A DNA stretch of 64,000 nt, from the NCBI GenBank assembly GCA_963715635.1, contig OY970261.1, forward strand, positions 2,480,001-2,544,000. The letters are read 5' to 3'. Both the position numbers and the translations under genes were made by a program. This DNA is from JAPKZH01 sp963715635 (GTDB taxonomy: Bacteria; Acidobacteriota; Aminicenantia; Aminicenantales; UBA4085). The notes beneath the pieces are model-generated. The model did not search any database and had not been told where the DNA came from. It saw only the letters and a program-made list of their open reading frames with translations. Below are positions 26,164 through 35,463 of the stretch, in pieces (the first letter of the stretch is position 1; the number at the start of each line of letters is the position of its first letter).

Positions 26164-27783
26164 TCAATATTGCTTGTGATCGTCCTTCTGTCGCGCTGTA
26201 TCCACAACCCGGCCTTCGGAAGAATAATCGAGATAACCTAATTTCTTCATATAATCGTGCACGAGGTTATACTCGAAGAGCCCGGTGTCCAGGTTCTGAA
26301 AAGGCTCCAAGCCGTTGGCTCTCAGAAAATTGAGAAGCTGTTCATTGAGAGCGACCCAGTAGAAGCCTCCCGGGTTAATGGGTTGGCCATTGACTCTGAC
26401 AGAGGCCAGATCGAGCCGGCTGAATTCACCGATATTTTGAGCCGGCGGCTTTGAGGAATCGTATTTGAACCTCAGCCCGGACACCTGCAGTGAAAAGTCC
26501 GTGGTGTATTCGACATACGTGACAGAATATTCCAAACCTGCCAGGATCTGAGCGCCGGCTAATAAGACGCTGCTGATTTTGAATCCCAAGCCGGACACAG
26601 GGTCATACCCATAGGGAACCGCTCGCATGACATCATTGCCGACGACTTTGCCCTTGTAGACCTTATCGGCGATATAGCCGAGAGCTTCCATGCCGATATC
26701 AGCCTGAAATCCCGCCCCTTTGACGCCTTTTTTCAGGGCGTCGGCAATGAGGTTGCCCAGCGGAGTGTCACGGTTCGAACTGTCCGATTCCCACGTTTTT
26801 TCCAGGGTTTCGGCAGCCGTGGCCACATGTTTGGCATAGACAGGGCCGAAGCGCGGGTCGGAGACGATTCCGTCGCGAAGTGCGGCTAGGGTGGGAAGGA
26901 GCCTGGGATCTTCGGTCACATCCTCATCGATCGGATGAAGTCTGTATTTTTCAAGCTGCACTCGGTCGCCCTTTAGGCTCACCTTGAGCTCGCCCAAATA
27001 CATGCCGAAGGCGCCAGCCTGGACGATGATCTTGCCGCCATCCCGCAGCGGCTGAGACAACGCATCATGGGAGTGGCCGCCGACAATGATGTCAATTCCG
27101 GGGACCTGAGAAAGGCCCTGAACGTCAGGGGCGGTTCCTAAATGGGAAAGACAGATGACCAACCGGCAGCCTTCTACATTTTTAAGCTGATAGGCCGCCG
27201 CACCCGCCGCCGAGAATGGATCTGTCAAAAGGCCGGCCACCTCAGGGGAGTAGTTCTGCGGATCCGTAGTGACAACGCCGAACAGACCGATTTTCAGGCT
27301 CCCCACCTGCTTCACCAGATAAGGCTTGACAAAATTCTGGAGAGCCGGATAACCGGACAGATTGATATTCGCGCAAAGGACGGGAAGGGCGATGGGCAAA
27401 TTGCCTGCCAATTGGCCGCTGAGGACGCCCGACAAGACATCCGGCCCAAGGTCCAACTCATGGTTTCCCAGGCCCATGGCGTCATACATGCCCTGCATGA
27501 TGTTCAGCTCGGGATAGCCAAGGTACTTGTTGAATTCAAATGTGCCGACAAATACATCGCCCGCATTGAGAGCTAGGACATTCTGATTGCGGGATTTGAT
27601 CTCCTTCATGAGCATAGACATGCGAGCGATGCCGCCGATGCTGTCGTGCGGGCCGAACGGAAAGAGCGCAGAGTGGGTATCATTGGTATGGAGGATCGTC
27701 AGACTGGTCTGGGCCGAGCTGAGCCGCGGCAGGGAAAGGCCGAGGACCACAATGAAAAGGATTCGAAAAAATTTTTGAATCAT
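26164..27783 (-). CDS. Exported 5'-nucleotidase/2',3'-cyclic phosphodiesterase family protein
   Basis: A 539-residue periplasmic nucleotidase. It has a signal peptide (FRILFIVVLGLSLPRLSSAQ), then a metallophosphatase domain with ILHTNDTHS, LNAGDVFVG, GNHELDLG and a GGHSHD motif, followed by a C-terminal nucleotide-specificity domain from ~340 (DTPLGNLIADAL). It releases phosphate and nucleosides from external nucleotides. I use ATG 27783, seven bases after AGGAGG, rather than the ATG 14 codons upstream. A short hairpin-like run of C/G at 26098-26134 lies between its end and the J-HTH gene. Confidence 0.92.
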   Translation of the reverse strand: MIQKFFRILFIVVLGLSLPRLSSAQTSLTILHTNDTHSALFPFGPHDSIGGIARMSMLMKEIKSRNQNVLALNAGDVFVGTFEFNKYLGYPELNIMQGMYDAMGLGNHELDLGPDVLSGVLSGQLAGNLPIALPVLCANINLSGYPALQNFVKPYLVKQVGSLKIGLFGVVTTDPQNYSPEVAGLLTDPFSAAGAAAYQLKNVEGCRLVICLSHLGTAPDVQGLSQVPGIDIIVGGHSHDALSQPLRDGGKIIVQAGAFGMYLGELKVSLKGDRVQLEKYRLHPIDEDVTEDPRLLPTLAALRDGIVSDPRFGPVYAKHVATAAETLEKTWESDSSNRDTPLGNLIADALKKGVKGAGFQADIGMEALGYIADKVYKGKVVGNDVMRAVPYGYDPVSGLGFKISSVLLAGAQILAGLEYSVTYVEYTTDFSLQVSGLRFKYDSSKPPAQNIGEFSRLDLASVRVNGQPINPGGFYWVALNEQLLNFLRANGLEPFQNLDTGLFEYNLVHDYMKKLGYLDYSSEGRVVDTARQKDDHKQY

Positions 27784-27917
27784 AAAAAACCTCCTTCGAG
27801 ATGTTTTGGGATTCGGCTGATTCATGCTTATAGAATAAGCGCGCAGGGAATGGAAGTTGTCAAAAACTTGTTAAAAGTTTGTTAAGAGTTTGTTAAGAAA
27901 TTTGGGAAGGGATGAGG

Positions 27918-27960
27918 AAAAAGGCGACGGTTCTGTTTTTCTTAAAAGAGCGCCGTCCCC
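27918..27960 (-). terminator. Probable terminator of the PurF-like gene
   Basis: On the minus strand GGGGACGG (27953-27960) pairs with CCGTCGCC, one mismatch, then TTTTT (27918-27922). It lies 14 nt after the PurF-like stop. The arm is the same GGGGACGG used by palindromes at 9548 and 12884, in a decayed form. Confidence 0.6.
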
Positions 27961-27973
27961 TTTTTTCCCCTTT

Positions 27974-29380
27974 TTATTTCAGCTCGCGGCCGTCCCAACA
28001 ATACGTGCAAATCTTATCTTTGGGCAGACCGATGGCTTCCACCAAATCCTCCAGGAGTTGATATTTAAGGGTTGTCAGGTTGAGCCGCTTCCGGATTTTT
28101 TCTTCCATGGCTTGATATTTCTCCGCTTCCCGATGCGTGTATTCCGAAAGATCCTTAACGCTTTCTCCCTCGAGCTCGCGAATGGCCCGCCGGGCCGCCA
28201 GGTCCAGCTCCGACCGCGACACCGAAAAATTCAAAAACTTGCAGCCATAAACCAGCGGCGGGCAGGCTGGCCGCATATGGACTTCCAGAGCGCCGCAATC
28301 ATAGAGCCGACGGATCGTATCCTGGAGCTGGGTGCCCCGGACGATGGAGTCTTCGCAGAACAAAAACCGTTTCCCCTGGATCAGCTCGCGGATGGGAATG
28401 AGCTTCATTCTCGCCACCAGGTCCCGGACATCCTGGTTCTGGGGCATGAAGCTGCGGGCCCAGGTCGGCGTGTATTTGACGAAGGGCCTTTTGAAAGGAA
28501 TCCTTGCTTCGGCGGCGTATCCCAAGCCATGGCCGACTCCCGAATCCGGAATCCCCGCCACAAAATCAATATCAATCGGGTTGCGCCTGGCCAGCGCGGC
28601 ACCGCAGCGGTTCCTCACCCATTCGACATTGATCCCTTGGTAGTTCGAGGCCGGATAACCATAGTAAACCCAGAGGAACCCGCAGATCTGGAGCTTCGGC
28701 CCGGGCGCTTTTCGCTGCTCATACCCTTCCGGCGTGATAAAAACGATCTCGCCCGGGCCCAGATATTTATCCGCCTCAAAGCCCAGGTTGGGAAAGGCAC
28801 ACGTCTCTAGAGTGACGGCCACGCTGCCCTCTTTTTTGCCGATGATCACCGGGGTCCGACCGTATTTGTCCCGGGCGGCATAGATCCCCTTGTCGGTCAA
28901 GATCAGGACCGAACACGAACCCTCGATGGAGTCCTGCAGATGCTGGATTCCATCATCGAAGCTCATTTCCTCGTTGATGAGAGCGGCGGCCAGCTCGGTC
29001 GGGTTGATCTCGCCGCTCGACATCTCGGCAAAATGAAGGTGCCTCTTGCGGAACGCCTCCCGGGCCAGCGCGTCGCTGTTCTTGATAGCGCCCACGGTGA
29101 CGATGGCATAGTTTCCCAGGTGCGACCGGATGAGGACCGGCTGGTCGTCATTATCGCTGATCACGCCGATGCCGACCCAGGAATGCATCGCGGCCAAGTC
29201 GGGATCGAACTTGGTCCGAAACTGGGAATTCTCGATGTTGTGGATGACGCGTACGATGCCGTCGTTGCGAATGACCGCCAGCCCGCCCCGCCGGGTGCCC
29301 AGGTGCGAATGATAGTCGGTCCCATAAAACAGGTCGGCGACACAATCATCATACGAAGCGACGCCGAAAAATCCGCCCAT
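27974..29380 (-). CDS. PurF-like amidophosphoribosyltransferase paralogue without the N-terminal Cys
   Basis: A 468-residue protein with an Ntn glutaminase-like half (~1-230; SHLGTRRGG, SHLGNYAIVT) and a PRTase half with the PRPP loop FCEDSIVRGTQL near 345. PurF makes phosphoribosylamine, using an N-terminal Cys freed by processing to hydrolyse glutamine. Here the start is MGGFFGVAS: Gly occupies the place of that Cys, and the nearest Cys is residue 13. It may use ammonia, have lost glutaminase activity, or do another job. Family members with this MGGFFG start exist in other bacteria, from memory. The end CTYCWDGRELK is Cys-rich. Confidence 0.82.
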   Translation of the reverse strand: MGGFFGVASYDDCVADLFYGTDYHSHLGTRRGGLAVIRNDGIVRVIHNIENSQFRTKFDPDLAAMHSWVGIGVISDNDDQPVLIRSHLGNYAIVTVGAIKNSDALAREAFRKRHLHFAEMSSGEINPTELAAALINEEMSFDDGIQHLQDSIEGSCSVLILTDKGIYAARDKYGRTPVIIGKKEGSVAVTLETCAFPNLGFEADKYLGPGEIVFITPEGYEQRKAPGPKLQICGFLWVYYGYPASNYQGINVEWVRNRCGAALARRNPIDIDFVAGIPDSGVGHGLGYAAEARIPFKRPFVKYTPTWARSFMPQNQDVRDLVARMKLIPIRELIQGKRFLFCEDSIVRGTQLQDTIRRLYDCGALEVHMRPACPPLVYGCKFLNFSVSRSELDLAARRAIRELEGESVKDLSEYTHREAEKYQAMEEKIRKRLNLTTLKYQLLEDLVEAIGLPKDKICTYCWDGRELK

Positions 29381-29489
29381 GTGGTCCTCGCTTCAAACCT
29401 TTTCTAAAAACAAGGGGTATTCTCTATCGGGGACCGTTATAATGTCAAGGCGTTGGTTGAAGAATAGACCCATCGTGAAAAATGTCCTG

Positions 29490-30092
29490 TTAAGGCTCCT
29501 TCCGAAAAACCATGGTCGTATAGTTTTCGAGGAACGTATCCCGCATAAGTGCGAGTCCTGTTTTGATGAAGGCGGTCCTCAATTCATAGTTAAAATCATA
29601 ATGGATGCCGGACAACACCAGAAAGCCACCGGGCTGGAGACATATCGCCAGATCCGAAACGAGGCTCAGAAGGACTTCCCCGTAGAGGTTGGCCAAGATG
29701 ATATCAAAGCGCTCGCCCTTGACAAGCTCCAGCCCGCCCCGAATGGGAATGACGACTTTCTCGACTCCGTTCAATTTCCCGTTGCTGATGGTCGTTTCTA
29801 TCGCGTCGGGACTTGTATCCAGAGCGGTCACAGATAGGGCTCCCATTTTTGCCGCGGCGATCGCCAGAATCCCGGTGCCGGAGCCTAAGTCCAAGACTTT
29901 TGTGCTGGCGCTGACAGGCAGGTTTTCCAACTCCTCCAGGCAGCTGCTCGTGGTCTCGTGCTCGCCCGAGCCGAAAGCCCTTCCGGGCCCGAGCAGGATT
30001 GGAATTCTGTCGCCCACATAGGTTTTTTCGACCGAATCGCCGGCCGCGAGAGAATGCAGGATAATGAACCTCTTCCCTATTTTCAGGCTCAT
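29490..30092 (-). CDS. PrmA-like class I methyltransferase, short form
   Basis: A 200-residue SAM methyltransferase. GPGRAFGSGEHETT matches the PrmA substrate-loop motif, VLDLGSGTGILAIAAAK is SAM motif I, and ILANLYGEV replaces the usual ANIL catalytic segment. Normal PrmA is near 300 residues and carries an N-terminal L11-binding domain that is missing here, so its target need not be ribosomal protein L11. It begins 10 nt after the M48 protease gene ends on the same strand, indicating an operon with it and the CDF transporter. Confidence 0.8.
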   Translation of the reverse strand: MSLKIGKRFIILHSLAAGDSVEKTYVGDRIPILLGPGRAFGSGEHETTSSCLEELENLPVSASTKVLDLGSGTGILAIAAAKMGALSVTALDTSPDAIETTISNGKLNGVEKVVIPIRGGLELVKGERFDIILANLYGEVLLSLVSDLAICLQPGGFLVLSGIHYDFNYELRTAFIKTGLALMRDTFLENYTTMVFRKEP

Positions 30093-30102
30093 GTCAAAAA
30101 TT

Positions 30103-31242
30103 TCACCGGCCCGGTTTCCTTTGGAAATCGTCCGCGGCCTTCAATCGTTCTCCAATCGGAGGATGGGAATAGAACAGGGTTTTCACCCACCAGGACGGAT
30201 ACGCGTTTGAGAGATTGCGGTTGGCGAGCCCGGCTAGGGCCGTGGCGAAGGCCGTTTGAGCCGCGATATTCTCCAGCGCATATCGATCGGCCCGTGACTC
30301 AAACCTCCGAGAAAGAGCAAGACCCAGAGGCCCAAACAGCAGGCCCGAAAAAATGCCGGCGAAAACGGCGAACAGAGGAAAGAGGGCCAGGTTCCACCGC
30401 GCCGAGGACAAAAAATTGGGAAAAATCGATGTCATCGTCAGATGGACGAGCCATAAGACGATGATTTGCTGACAGGTTCCCAGTAAGATATTTTTCCAGA
30501 TATGCCTGTATCTGTAATGGCCGACTTCGTGGGCGATGATCGATTCGATCTCGGGAACAGACATGGCCTTCATTAAATTATCGCCCAGAATCACCCGGCG
30601 CGTCTTTCCCAGGCCGGCCAAGAAAGCGTTCTCCTTCTTTGTCTGTCGGCTCATGTCCTCTTTGAAAAACCCGCTGCTTTTGAGGCCGCCTCTGGCCAGA
30701 ATTTTGTCCAGTGCATCCGTCAGGGATGGATCTTGAATCGGTGTGTATTTATTGAACACGGGCATAATCACAACAGGATAGAGGGTCGCCAAGACGACAC
30801 TGACCAAGGCCATGGCCAGGCCGGCGACTAGCCACCACATCTGCGGAAATCTCGTCATGATCCAGAGCAAAAGACCCAGGAGGATATAGATAATGAATAG
30901 GTTGACGAAAAAAGATTTGAGCTTATCCATGAGCCAGCTTTTCACGGTTTGGTTGGAAAAATTCCAGCGATGTTCATGACAATAGCCGATATAAAAGCTC
31001 AGAGGAAAACTCAGCACTGCCCAAATGCCAAGGCCGGAGGCAACATAGACGAGAAAAGCCAAAATGACCGCCCTTTGGGCAAACGCGGTGGCCAGCCGGA
31101 GGCTCAAACCCGAATCATAAAAAGCCAGGAGGATGATGGAGGAGAGGATTATCGAGGCCAGGCCCAGGATTCGTTTTTCTTTTTCGTAGCGCCTGGCCAA
31201 CCGTTGTCTTTCCTTGTTCAGGAGGGGATGAATTTCTGTCAT
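30103..31242 (-). CDS. M48-family membrane metalloprotease (CAAX-like)
   Basis: A 379-residue zinc protease with several membrane helices, the catalytic HEVGHYRYRH motif (HExxH type) near 235, and a DRYALENIA third-ligand region near 315. It is similar to Ste24/HtpX proteases that degrade damaged membrane proteins. I start at ATG 31242 (MTEIHPLLNK); the longer frame begins inside the upstream CDF gene, while this ATG lies 29 nt after the CDF stop and is preceded by AAGGG. Confidence 0.9.
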   Translation of the reverse strand: MTEIHPLLNKERQRLARRYEKEKRILGLASIILSSIILLAFYDSGLSLRLATAFAQRAVILAFLVYVASGLGIWAVLSFPLSFYIGYCHEHRWNFSNQTVKSWLMDKLKSFFVNLFIIYILLGLLLWIMTRFPQMWWLVAGLAMALVSVVLATLYPVVIMPVFNKYTPIQDPSLTDALDKILARGGLKSSGFFKEDMSRQTKKENAFLAGLGKTRRVILGDNLMKAMSVPEIESIIAHEVGHYRYRHIWKNILLGTCQQIIVLWLVHLTMTSIFPNFLSSARWNLALFPLFAVFAGIFSGLLFGPLGLALSRRFESRADRYALENIAAQTAFATALAGLANRNLSNAYPSWWVKTLFYSHPPIGERLKAADDFQRKPGR

Positions 31243-31270
31243 CGAAGCCCTTGAGGCTTCCCAAGAAGCG

Positions 31271-32701
31271 CTATTTGCCCACCGGTTCGGCATGGACCAA
31301 GACGTAATCGACGCCGGGGATCCCTCGTTTCAAGCGTTCCTCGATCCGGCTGGAGAGATCATGGACCTGGATGATGGAAAGGTCTTTTTCGAAACGGCAG
31401 TGAAGGGAGACCGAGAATTTGTCGCCTTTCCGGCGGACCAGGACATTGTGGCAGCGGGCCGGCCCGGCAATTTCGTCGGTGATCTTTTTGACCTTCTCCA
31501 CGAGCACGCCCTCATGGGATGTAACGTCCTGGCCTTCCCCCATGCCCGTGCCGCGGGATTCGATGTGGGTGTTCACCTGGGTGATTTCGGGCATATCCTC
31601 CCGCAGGTCTTTTTCGATATGGCTGGCCATATCGTGGGCCTGCTGAAGCGACAGATGGTCGTCCACCTCGAGGTGAAGGTCCACATAGACCCGACCCCTG
31701 TTTTCGTGCATGCTGATGTTATGGACGGGCATTTGATTTCTGTAGGCGATGGCGCGAATCCGTTTGGCCATGGTCTCGCGCTCCATTTCCCTCGGGTCCG
31801 TATGGACGACGACATCGGCGCCCGGGGCGATCTCCTGCACCCGGGACTCGACCGATTCGGCGATGGCGTGGGTGCGCTCAAAAGACAGGTTGCGGTCAAC
31901 CTCGACGGTCATGTCGACGAAGAAGCTGGCGCCCGAGCGCCTCATCCGGACCTGGCTGACATTCAGCACGCCTTCGACCTCGCCCGCCATCTCGGAAATC
32001 TTCTGGGGCAGACCGTCCGGAGCCCGGTCCAAAAGGACATCCACGGTCCGTTTGCCTAGCTTATAGCTGACAAAAATGACGATAAAGGCCACGCCAAGGG
32101 CCGCCACGGCATCGGCCTTCTGAAGGACGTGCCCATATTGAGGAAGGACATTTTGCCCCAGCCAGACGAGCACCAGCCCGCCGATGACCACGGTAGAGCT
32201 CCAGACATCCGTGGAAAAATGAAGGGCGTCGGCCTCGAGCGCCTGGCTGTGATGTTTGCGGGCAACGCCGTAAAGCATACGGGATCGAGTGACATCGACC
32301 GCGATGGATACGGCCATAACCAGGAACGCCCAGAGGCTGGGGTTGATATGGACGGACCGAAAGAAAATCCGTTGAACCGCCTCGTAAATAATCCAGGCGC
32401 AGGTGATAAACAGCAGGACGGTTTCGATCAGGGCGGAAAAGTTTTCAATCTTGCCGTGGCCATAGGGATGTTCGTGGTCGGCGGGCTTATCGGAAACCTG
32501 GACGGCCAGCCAAGTGACAAACGCGGCCACCAGGTCCAGCCCGGAATGGGCGGCTTCAGCCAATATCCCCAAGCTCCCTGTGAGGATGCCCACGACCAAT
32601 TTCATGGCCGTCAGGAAAAGGGCGGCTAGGACCGAGTTGCCGGCGGCGGCCTTTTTTTCTTTTTCGGCAGAAACGATCTCTCCTAGGGCATCAGATGGCA
32701 T
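31271..32701 (-). CDS. Cation diffusion facilitator transporter with three tandem C-terminal dimerisation domains
   Basis: A 476-residue CDF metal/proton antiporter. It has six transmembrane segments (~20-210), with paired metal sites HxxxD in TM2 (AHSGLD) and HxxxD in TM5 (LHFSTD), and a HPYGHGKIE loop, consistent with zinc-type transport. CDF proteins normally carry one cytoplasmic ZT_dimer domain; here three related ~80-residue units follow in tandem (from ~212, ~300 and ~392), each with a strand-helix pattern such as VDMTVEVDRNLSFERTHAIA, VDLHLEVDDHLSLQQAHDMA and VSLHCRFEKDLSIIQVHDLS. Extra domains may tune metal sensing. Confidence 0.92.
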   Translation of the reverse strand: MPSDALGEIVSAEKEKKAAAGNSVLAALFLTAMKLVVGILTGSLGILAEAAHSGLDLVAAFVTWLAVQVSDKPADHEHPYGHGKIENFSALIETVLLFITCAWIIYEAVQRIFFRSVHINPSLWAFLVMAVSIAVDVTRSRMLYGVARKHHSQALEADALHFSTDVWSSTVVIGGLVLVWLGQNVLPQYGHVLQKADAVAALGVAFIVIFVSYKLGKRTVDVLLDRAPDGLPQKISEMAGEVEGVLNVSQVRMRRSGASFFVDMTVEVDRNLSFERTHAIAESVESRVQEIAPGADVVVHTDPREMERETMAKRIRAIAYRNQMPVHNISMHENRGRVYVDLHLEVDDHLSLQQAHDMASHIEKDLREDMPEITQVNTHIESRGTGMGEGQDVTSHEGVLVEKVKKITDEIAGPARCHNVLVRRKGDKFSVSLHCRFEKDLSIIQVHDLSSRIEERLKRGIPGVDYVLVHAEPVGK

Positions 32702-32826
32702 GAAAAGGGCTCCGAACGAATTTCGATTTTAACATAGCCCCTGGAGAACAACAACTCATTCTACCGATGAAGCCCCAAAAAAGTTCCCGCGGTTTGTTTG
32801 TACCGCCTTGAAACGGGAAATGATGC

Positions 32827-32832
32827 TATAAT
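32827..32832 (+). promoter_or_regulatory. Extended -10 promoter element of the first sulfotransferase gene
   Basis: TGC-TATAAT directly upstream of the ATG at 32856. The exact TATAAT and the extended TGn motif support a vegetative promoter; no well-spaced -35 is seen (TTGAAA is only 13 nt away). Confidence 0.5.
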
Positions 32833-32855
32833 CCAAAGACGATGCAGCGGTTTTC

Positions 32856-34424
32856 ATGAAAATCATAAAATCCCAGGGAAGCGTCATCCTCGTCTTGATC
32901 ATTTCCTTGTTGGCCGGCTTCAAGATGCTCCTGCCTCAGTCGCCGAGGATAAGGCCCCGATTGTTGAATTCCAATATCACCGTCACTCTCAACCCCTATG
33001 GCCTGACGCCTTTAGCCGCTGTTGCGGATTTCACAACAACTCTAAAATGCAGTGTCCAAGTCCGGGTCCTGGGAGATGTCGAAGTCGTTAAGAACTTTGA
33101 AGATTTTAGGACGATTCATTCGATCCCGATCCTGGGTCTGTATCCGAACCGGATCAACACTGTCATCCTGACCCTATACACTCATCATGGGACCCCCGAA
33201 ATGCGAACATTGTTCATTCCAACGGACCCCCTCCCCGGCTTTTTCCCGGATATCGTGGTCAATGCGGCGATCCCAGATCGCATGGAGCCGGGGATGAACC
33301 TGTGCCTGTTCAGCATCGGCGATGCAACCAATCGGGTCACTTATCCGATGATGTTCGATAGAAATGGCGACGTCCGCTGGTATATAGACCTATCTCCGTA
33401 TAACGCCTGGTGCGTGCCCTTTGAAAGAATCAAAAACGGAAATTTTGTTTTTGCAGTCGGGGATTCGATTTATGAATACGATATGTTGGGAAAATTGGCC
33501 GGCCAAATCACTGTTCCTGGATATAACTTCCATCATGAGATCATTGAGCTGCCGACCGGGAATTTTGTTGCCGCCGTGGACAAAGCGGGGACGACGATCA
33601 TCAACAGCCATGGGGAATTGCCGAGCCGGGGCGATCATATGATCGAAATCGATCGAAGATCGGGGACCGTCACCACCGAATGGGATTTGCGCCAGGTGTT
33701 GGATGTCGCCCGCAATGAGCAGATGAATTCCAACGGTGACTGGTTTCACATGAACTCACTCTGGTACAGTGAGAATGATGATTGCTTTATCATCTCGGGA
33801 CGGCACCAGGGCCTGATCAAAGTCACTCGGGACAATCGGCTGAAATGGATATTGGCCGGGCATCTGGGCTGGGGGAATTCCGGCTATGACGGGTCCGGTT
33901 TCGACACGACTCCATATCTCTTGACGGCCGTTGATGCCAACGGCAGCCCTTACGATTCACAAATTCAAGACGGACTCGTCTCCGGCGATGATTTTGACTG
34001 GGCCTGGGGACCCCATTATCCCATGATTCTCCCCGACGGCAACATTTTCATATTTGATAACGGGGCCAGAAGGAATTTCTCGCCCGGCGGCCCTTTTTAC
34101 TCGAGGGGCGTGGAATACCGCGTCCATGAAAATACCATGACGGTGCAGCAAATTTGGGAGTACGGCAAAGAACGGGGCCAAGAAACGTTCTCCTTAGTGA
34201 TTAGCAATGTCGATGATCTGCCCCTCACACAAAACCGCTTGATCGTGCCAGGCATCGTGGAGAACCCTCCAGAGTTTTACGCCAAGGTCATCGAGGTCTC
34301 TTACCCTGACAAATTGGTTATCTTTGAAGCGACCGTCTATTTCAAGAATCTTATAGCGGTCGGATCAGATAATGGACCCTATGACACGATCTACCGCTCC
34401 CATCGGCTTTCGATTTACCCATGA
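32856..34424 (+). CDS. Arylsulfate sulfotransferase (ASST) family protein, paralogue 1
   Basis: A 522-residue protein with a signal or anchor helix (ILVLIISLLAGFKMLL), an N-terminal Ig-like domain (NITVTLNPYGLTPLAA) and a six-bladed propeller. The residues known to matter in E. coli AssT appear conserved: His in NFHHEI, His in DWFHMN, Arg in ISGRHQG and His in WGPHYPM (the sulphate carrier). ASST moves sulphate between phenolic compounds without PAPS. It is about 70% identical to the 43314-44915 gene over its length. It has no partner DsbA-like gene beside it. It converges with the barrel gene at 34427, two bases away. Confidence 0.85.
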   Translation: MKIIKSQGSVILVLIISLLAGFKMLLPQSPRIRPRLLNSNITVTLNPYGLTPLAAVADFTTTLKCSVQVRVLGDVEVVKNFEDFRTIHSIPILGLYPNRINTVILTLYTHHGTPEMRTLFIPTDPLPGFFPDIVVNAAIPDRMEPGMNLCLFSIGDATNRVTYPMMFDRNGDVRWYIDLSPYNAWCVPFERIKNGNFVFAVGDSIYEYDMLGKLAGQITVPGYNFHHEIIELPTGNFVAAVDKAGTTIINSHGELPSRGDHMIEIDRRSGTVTTEWDLRQVLDVARNEQMNSNGDWFHMNSLWYSENDDCFIISGRHQGLIKVTRDNRLKWILAGHLGWGNSGYDGSGFDTTPYLLTAVDANGSPYDSQIQDGLVSGDDFDWAWGPHYPMILPDGNIFIFDNGARRNFSPGGPFYSRGVEYRVHENTMTVQQIWEYGKERGQETFSLVISNVDDLPLTQNRLIVPGIVENPPEFYAKVIEVSYPDKLVIFEATVYFKNLIAVGSDNGPYDTIYRSHRLSIYP

Positions 34425-34426
34425 CC

Positions 34427-35359
34427 TCATCGGCGTCCGAAAAAGAGAACGACGCCTAAAGCGACTTGGAAAAACGACGGGTTGACCTGCAGGCTGAATG
34501 TTTGATTATTTTGGAGGAGATACGCGGCATCCTGGTCCGTGAACGGCTCGGCTTGGATATCGTTGGAAAAAACCCCGTTGTAGGCGCCAAGAACAAAATC
34601 CCAGCTCAAATTCTTTTTAGGGCAATAGAGATAGCGGGCTTCGCCCCTGAGGCCGATGGCTCCCGTGAGTCTGAAGTTTAGGCCGAGGCCGAGGTTGGCC
34701 CCCCAGGCATACCACGTTTTATCGGCAATCGTCAAACCCACGGGAAGGGCGTCAATCGATTGCTCCATCACCCAATCCGGAGCGACATAGGTGGTGAAGA
34801 TTCTCATGACGCCATAGCCGAAAACGGAGTCCTCGCGCAAGGTGTTCCGGAAATATGTGGCGCCGCCGGAAATTTGAGCTTCCAGGCGGCCCGCGTTCAC
34901 TTTCACCACAACATCCAAGCTGATCGGGATGCTTGTCAACCGGCCTGTCCCGGTCCAGACCTTATTGTTTTGGACATTCGATCCGTCTGACCAGGTCCAG
35001 CCGAAGTCAAGATTCGCGCTATTTGGGACGTCGGCTTTCATGTATTCCGCAAGAAGTTGGAAGCCGAGGTGGCGGGTAATGAAATAAGATACATATCCGC
35101 CGCATTGAAGCTCGTTTTTGACTTGTGATTCGATCGTCGTTTTTTCCGTGACGTTGCTGAGAAGAAAAGAACTCCATGAATCCTGGTAGGTCGTCGTCCC
35201 GAGAGCCCGGGATGTTGACAGGCCTGCCAAAAGCCCGATCTCGAATTTTGGATAGCGGGCCTGGCGTTGGGATGCCGGCTGGGCCAAAACGAACCCTGCA
35301 CAGAAAGACAAGAAAAAAAGCGCGGAAAAAACGATGAATGAAAAGGCCCTTGATTTCAT
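34427..35359 (-). CDS. Outer-membrane beta-barrel protein
   Basis: A 310-residue protein with a signal peptide (FSFIVFSALFFLSFCAGFVLAQ) and alternating strand pattern (FEIGLLAGLSTSRAL; GYVSYFITRHLGFQLLAEY; SISLDVVVKV) ending in aromatic/charged FFGRR; the C-terminal half has LGLNFRLTGAIGLRGEARY. I choose ATG 35359, which has AGGAGG just upstream; the long frame upstream is inside the RND gene. It is the last gene of the tolC-adaptor-RND run and may be a barrel or lipid-handling accessory. Confidence 0.82.
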   Translation of the reverse strand: MKSRAFSFIVFSALFFLSFCAGFVLAQPASQRQARYPKFEIGLLAGLSTSRALGTTTYQDSWSSFLLSNVTEKTTIESQVKNELQCGGYVSYFITRHLGFQLLAEYMKADVPNSANLDFGWTWSDGSNVQNNKVWTGTGRLTSIPISLDVVVKVNAGRLEAQISGGATYFRNTLREDSVFGYGVMRIFTTYVAPDWVMEQSIDALPVGLTIADKTWYAWGANLGLGLNFRLTGAIGLRGEARYLYCPKKNLSWDFVLGAYNGVFSNDIQAEPFTDQDAAYLLQNNQTFSLQVNPSFFQVALGVVLFFGRR

Positions 35360-35463
35360 GGGACCTCCTTTTAGACTCATCAAACGAATCCAGGCATAGG
35401 GAAAAGATAGAAATTTCTTATCTTTATATGCCATATTTTGAGATAACATGCGGCTGCCTCCTC

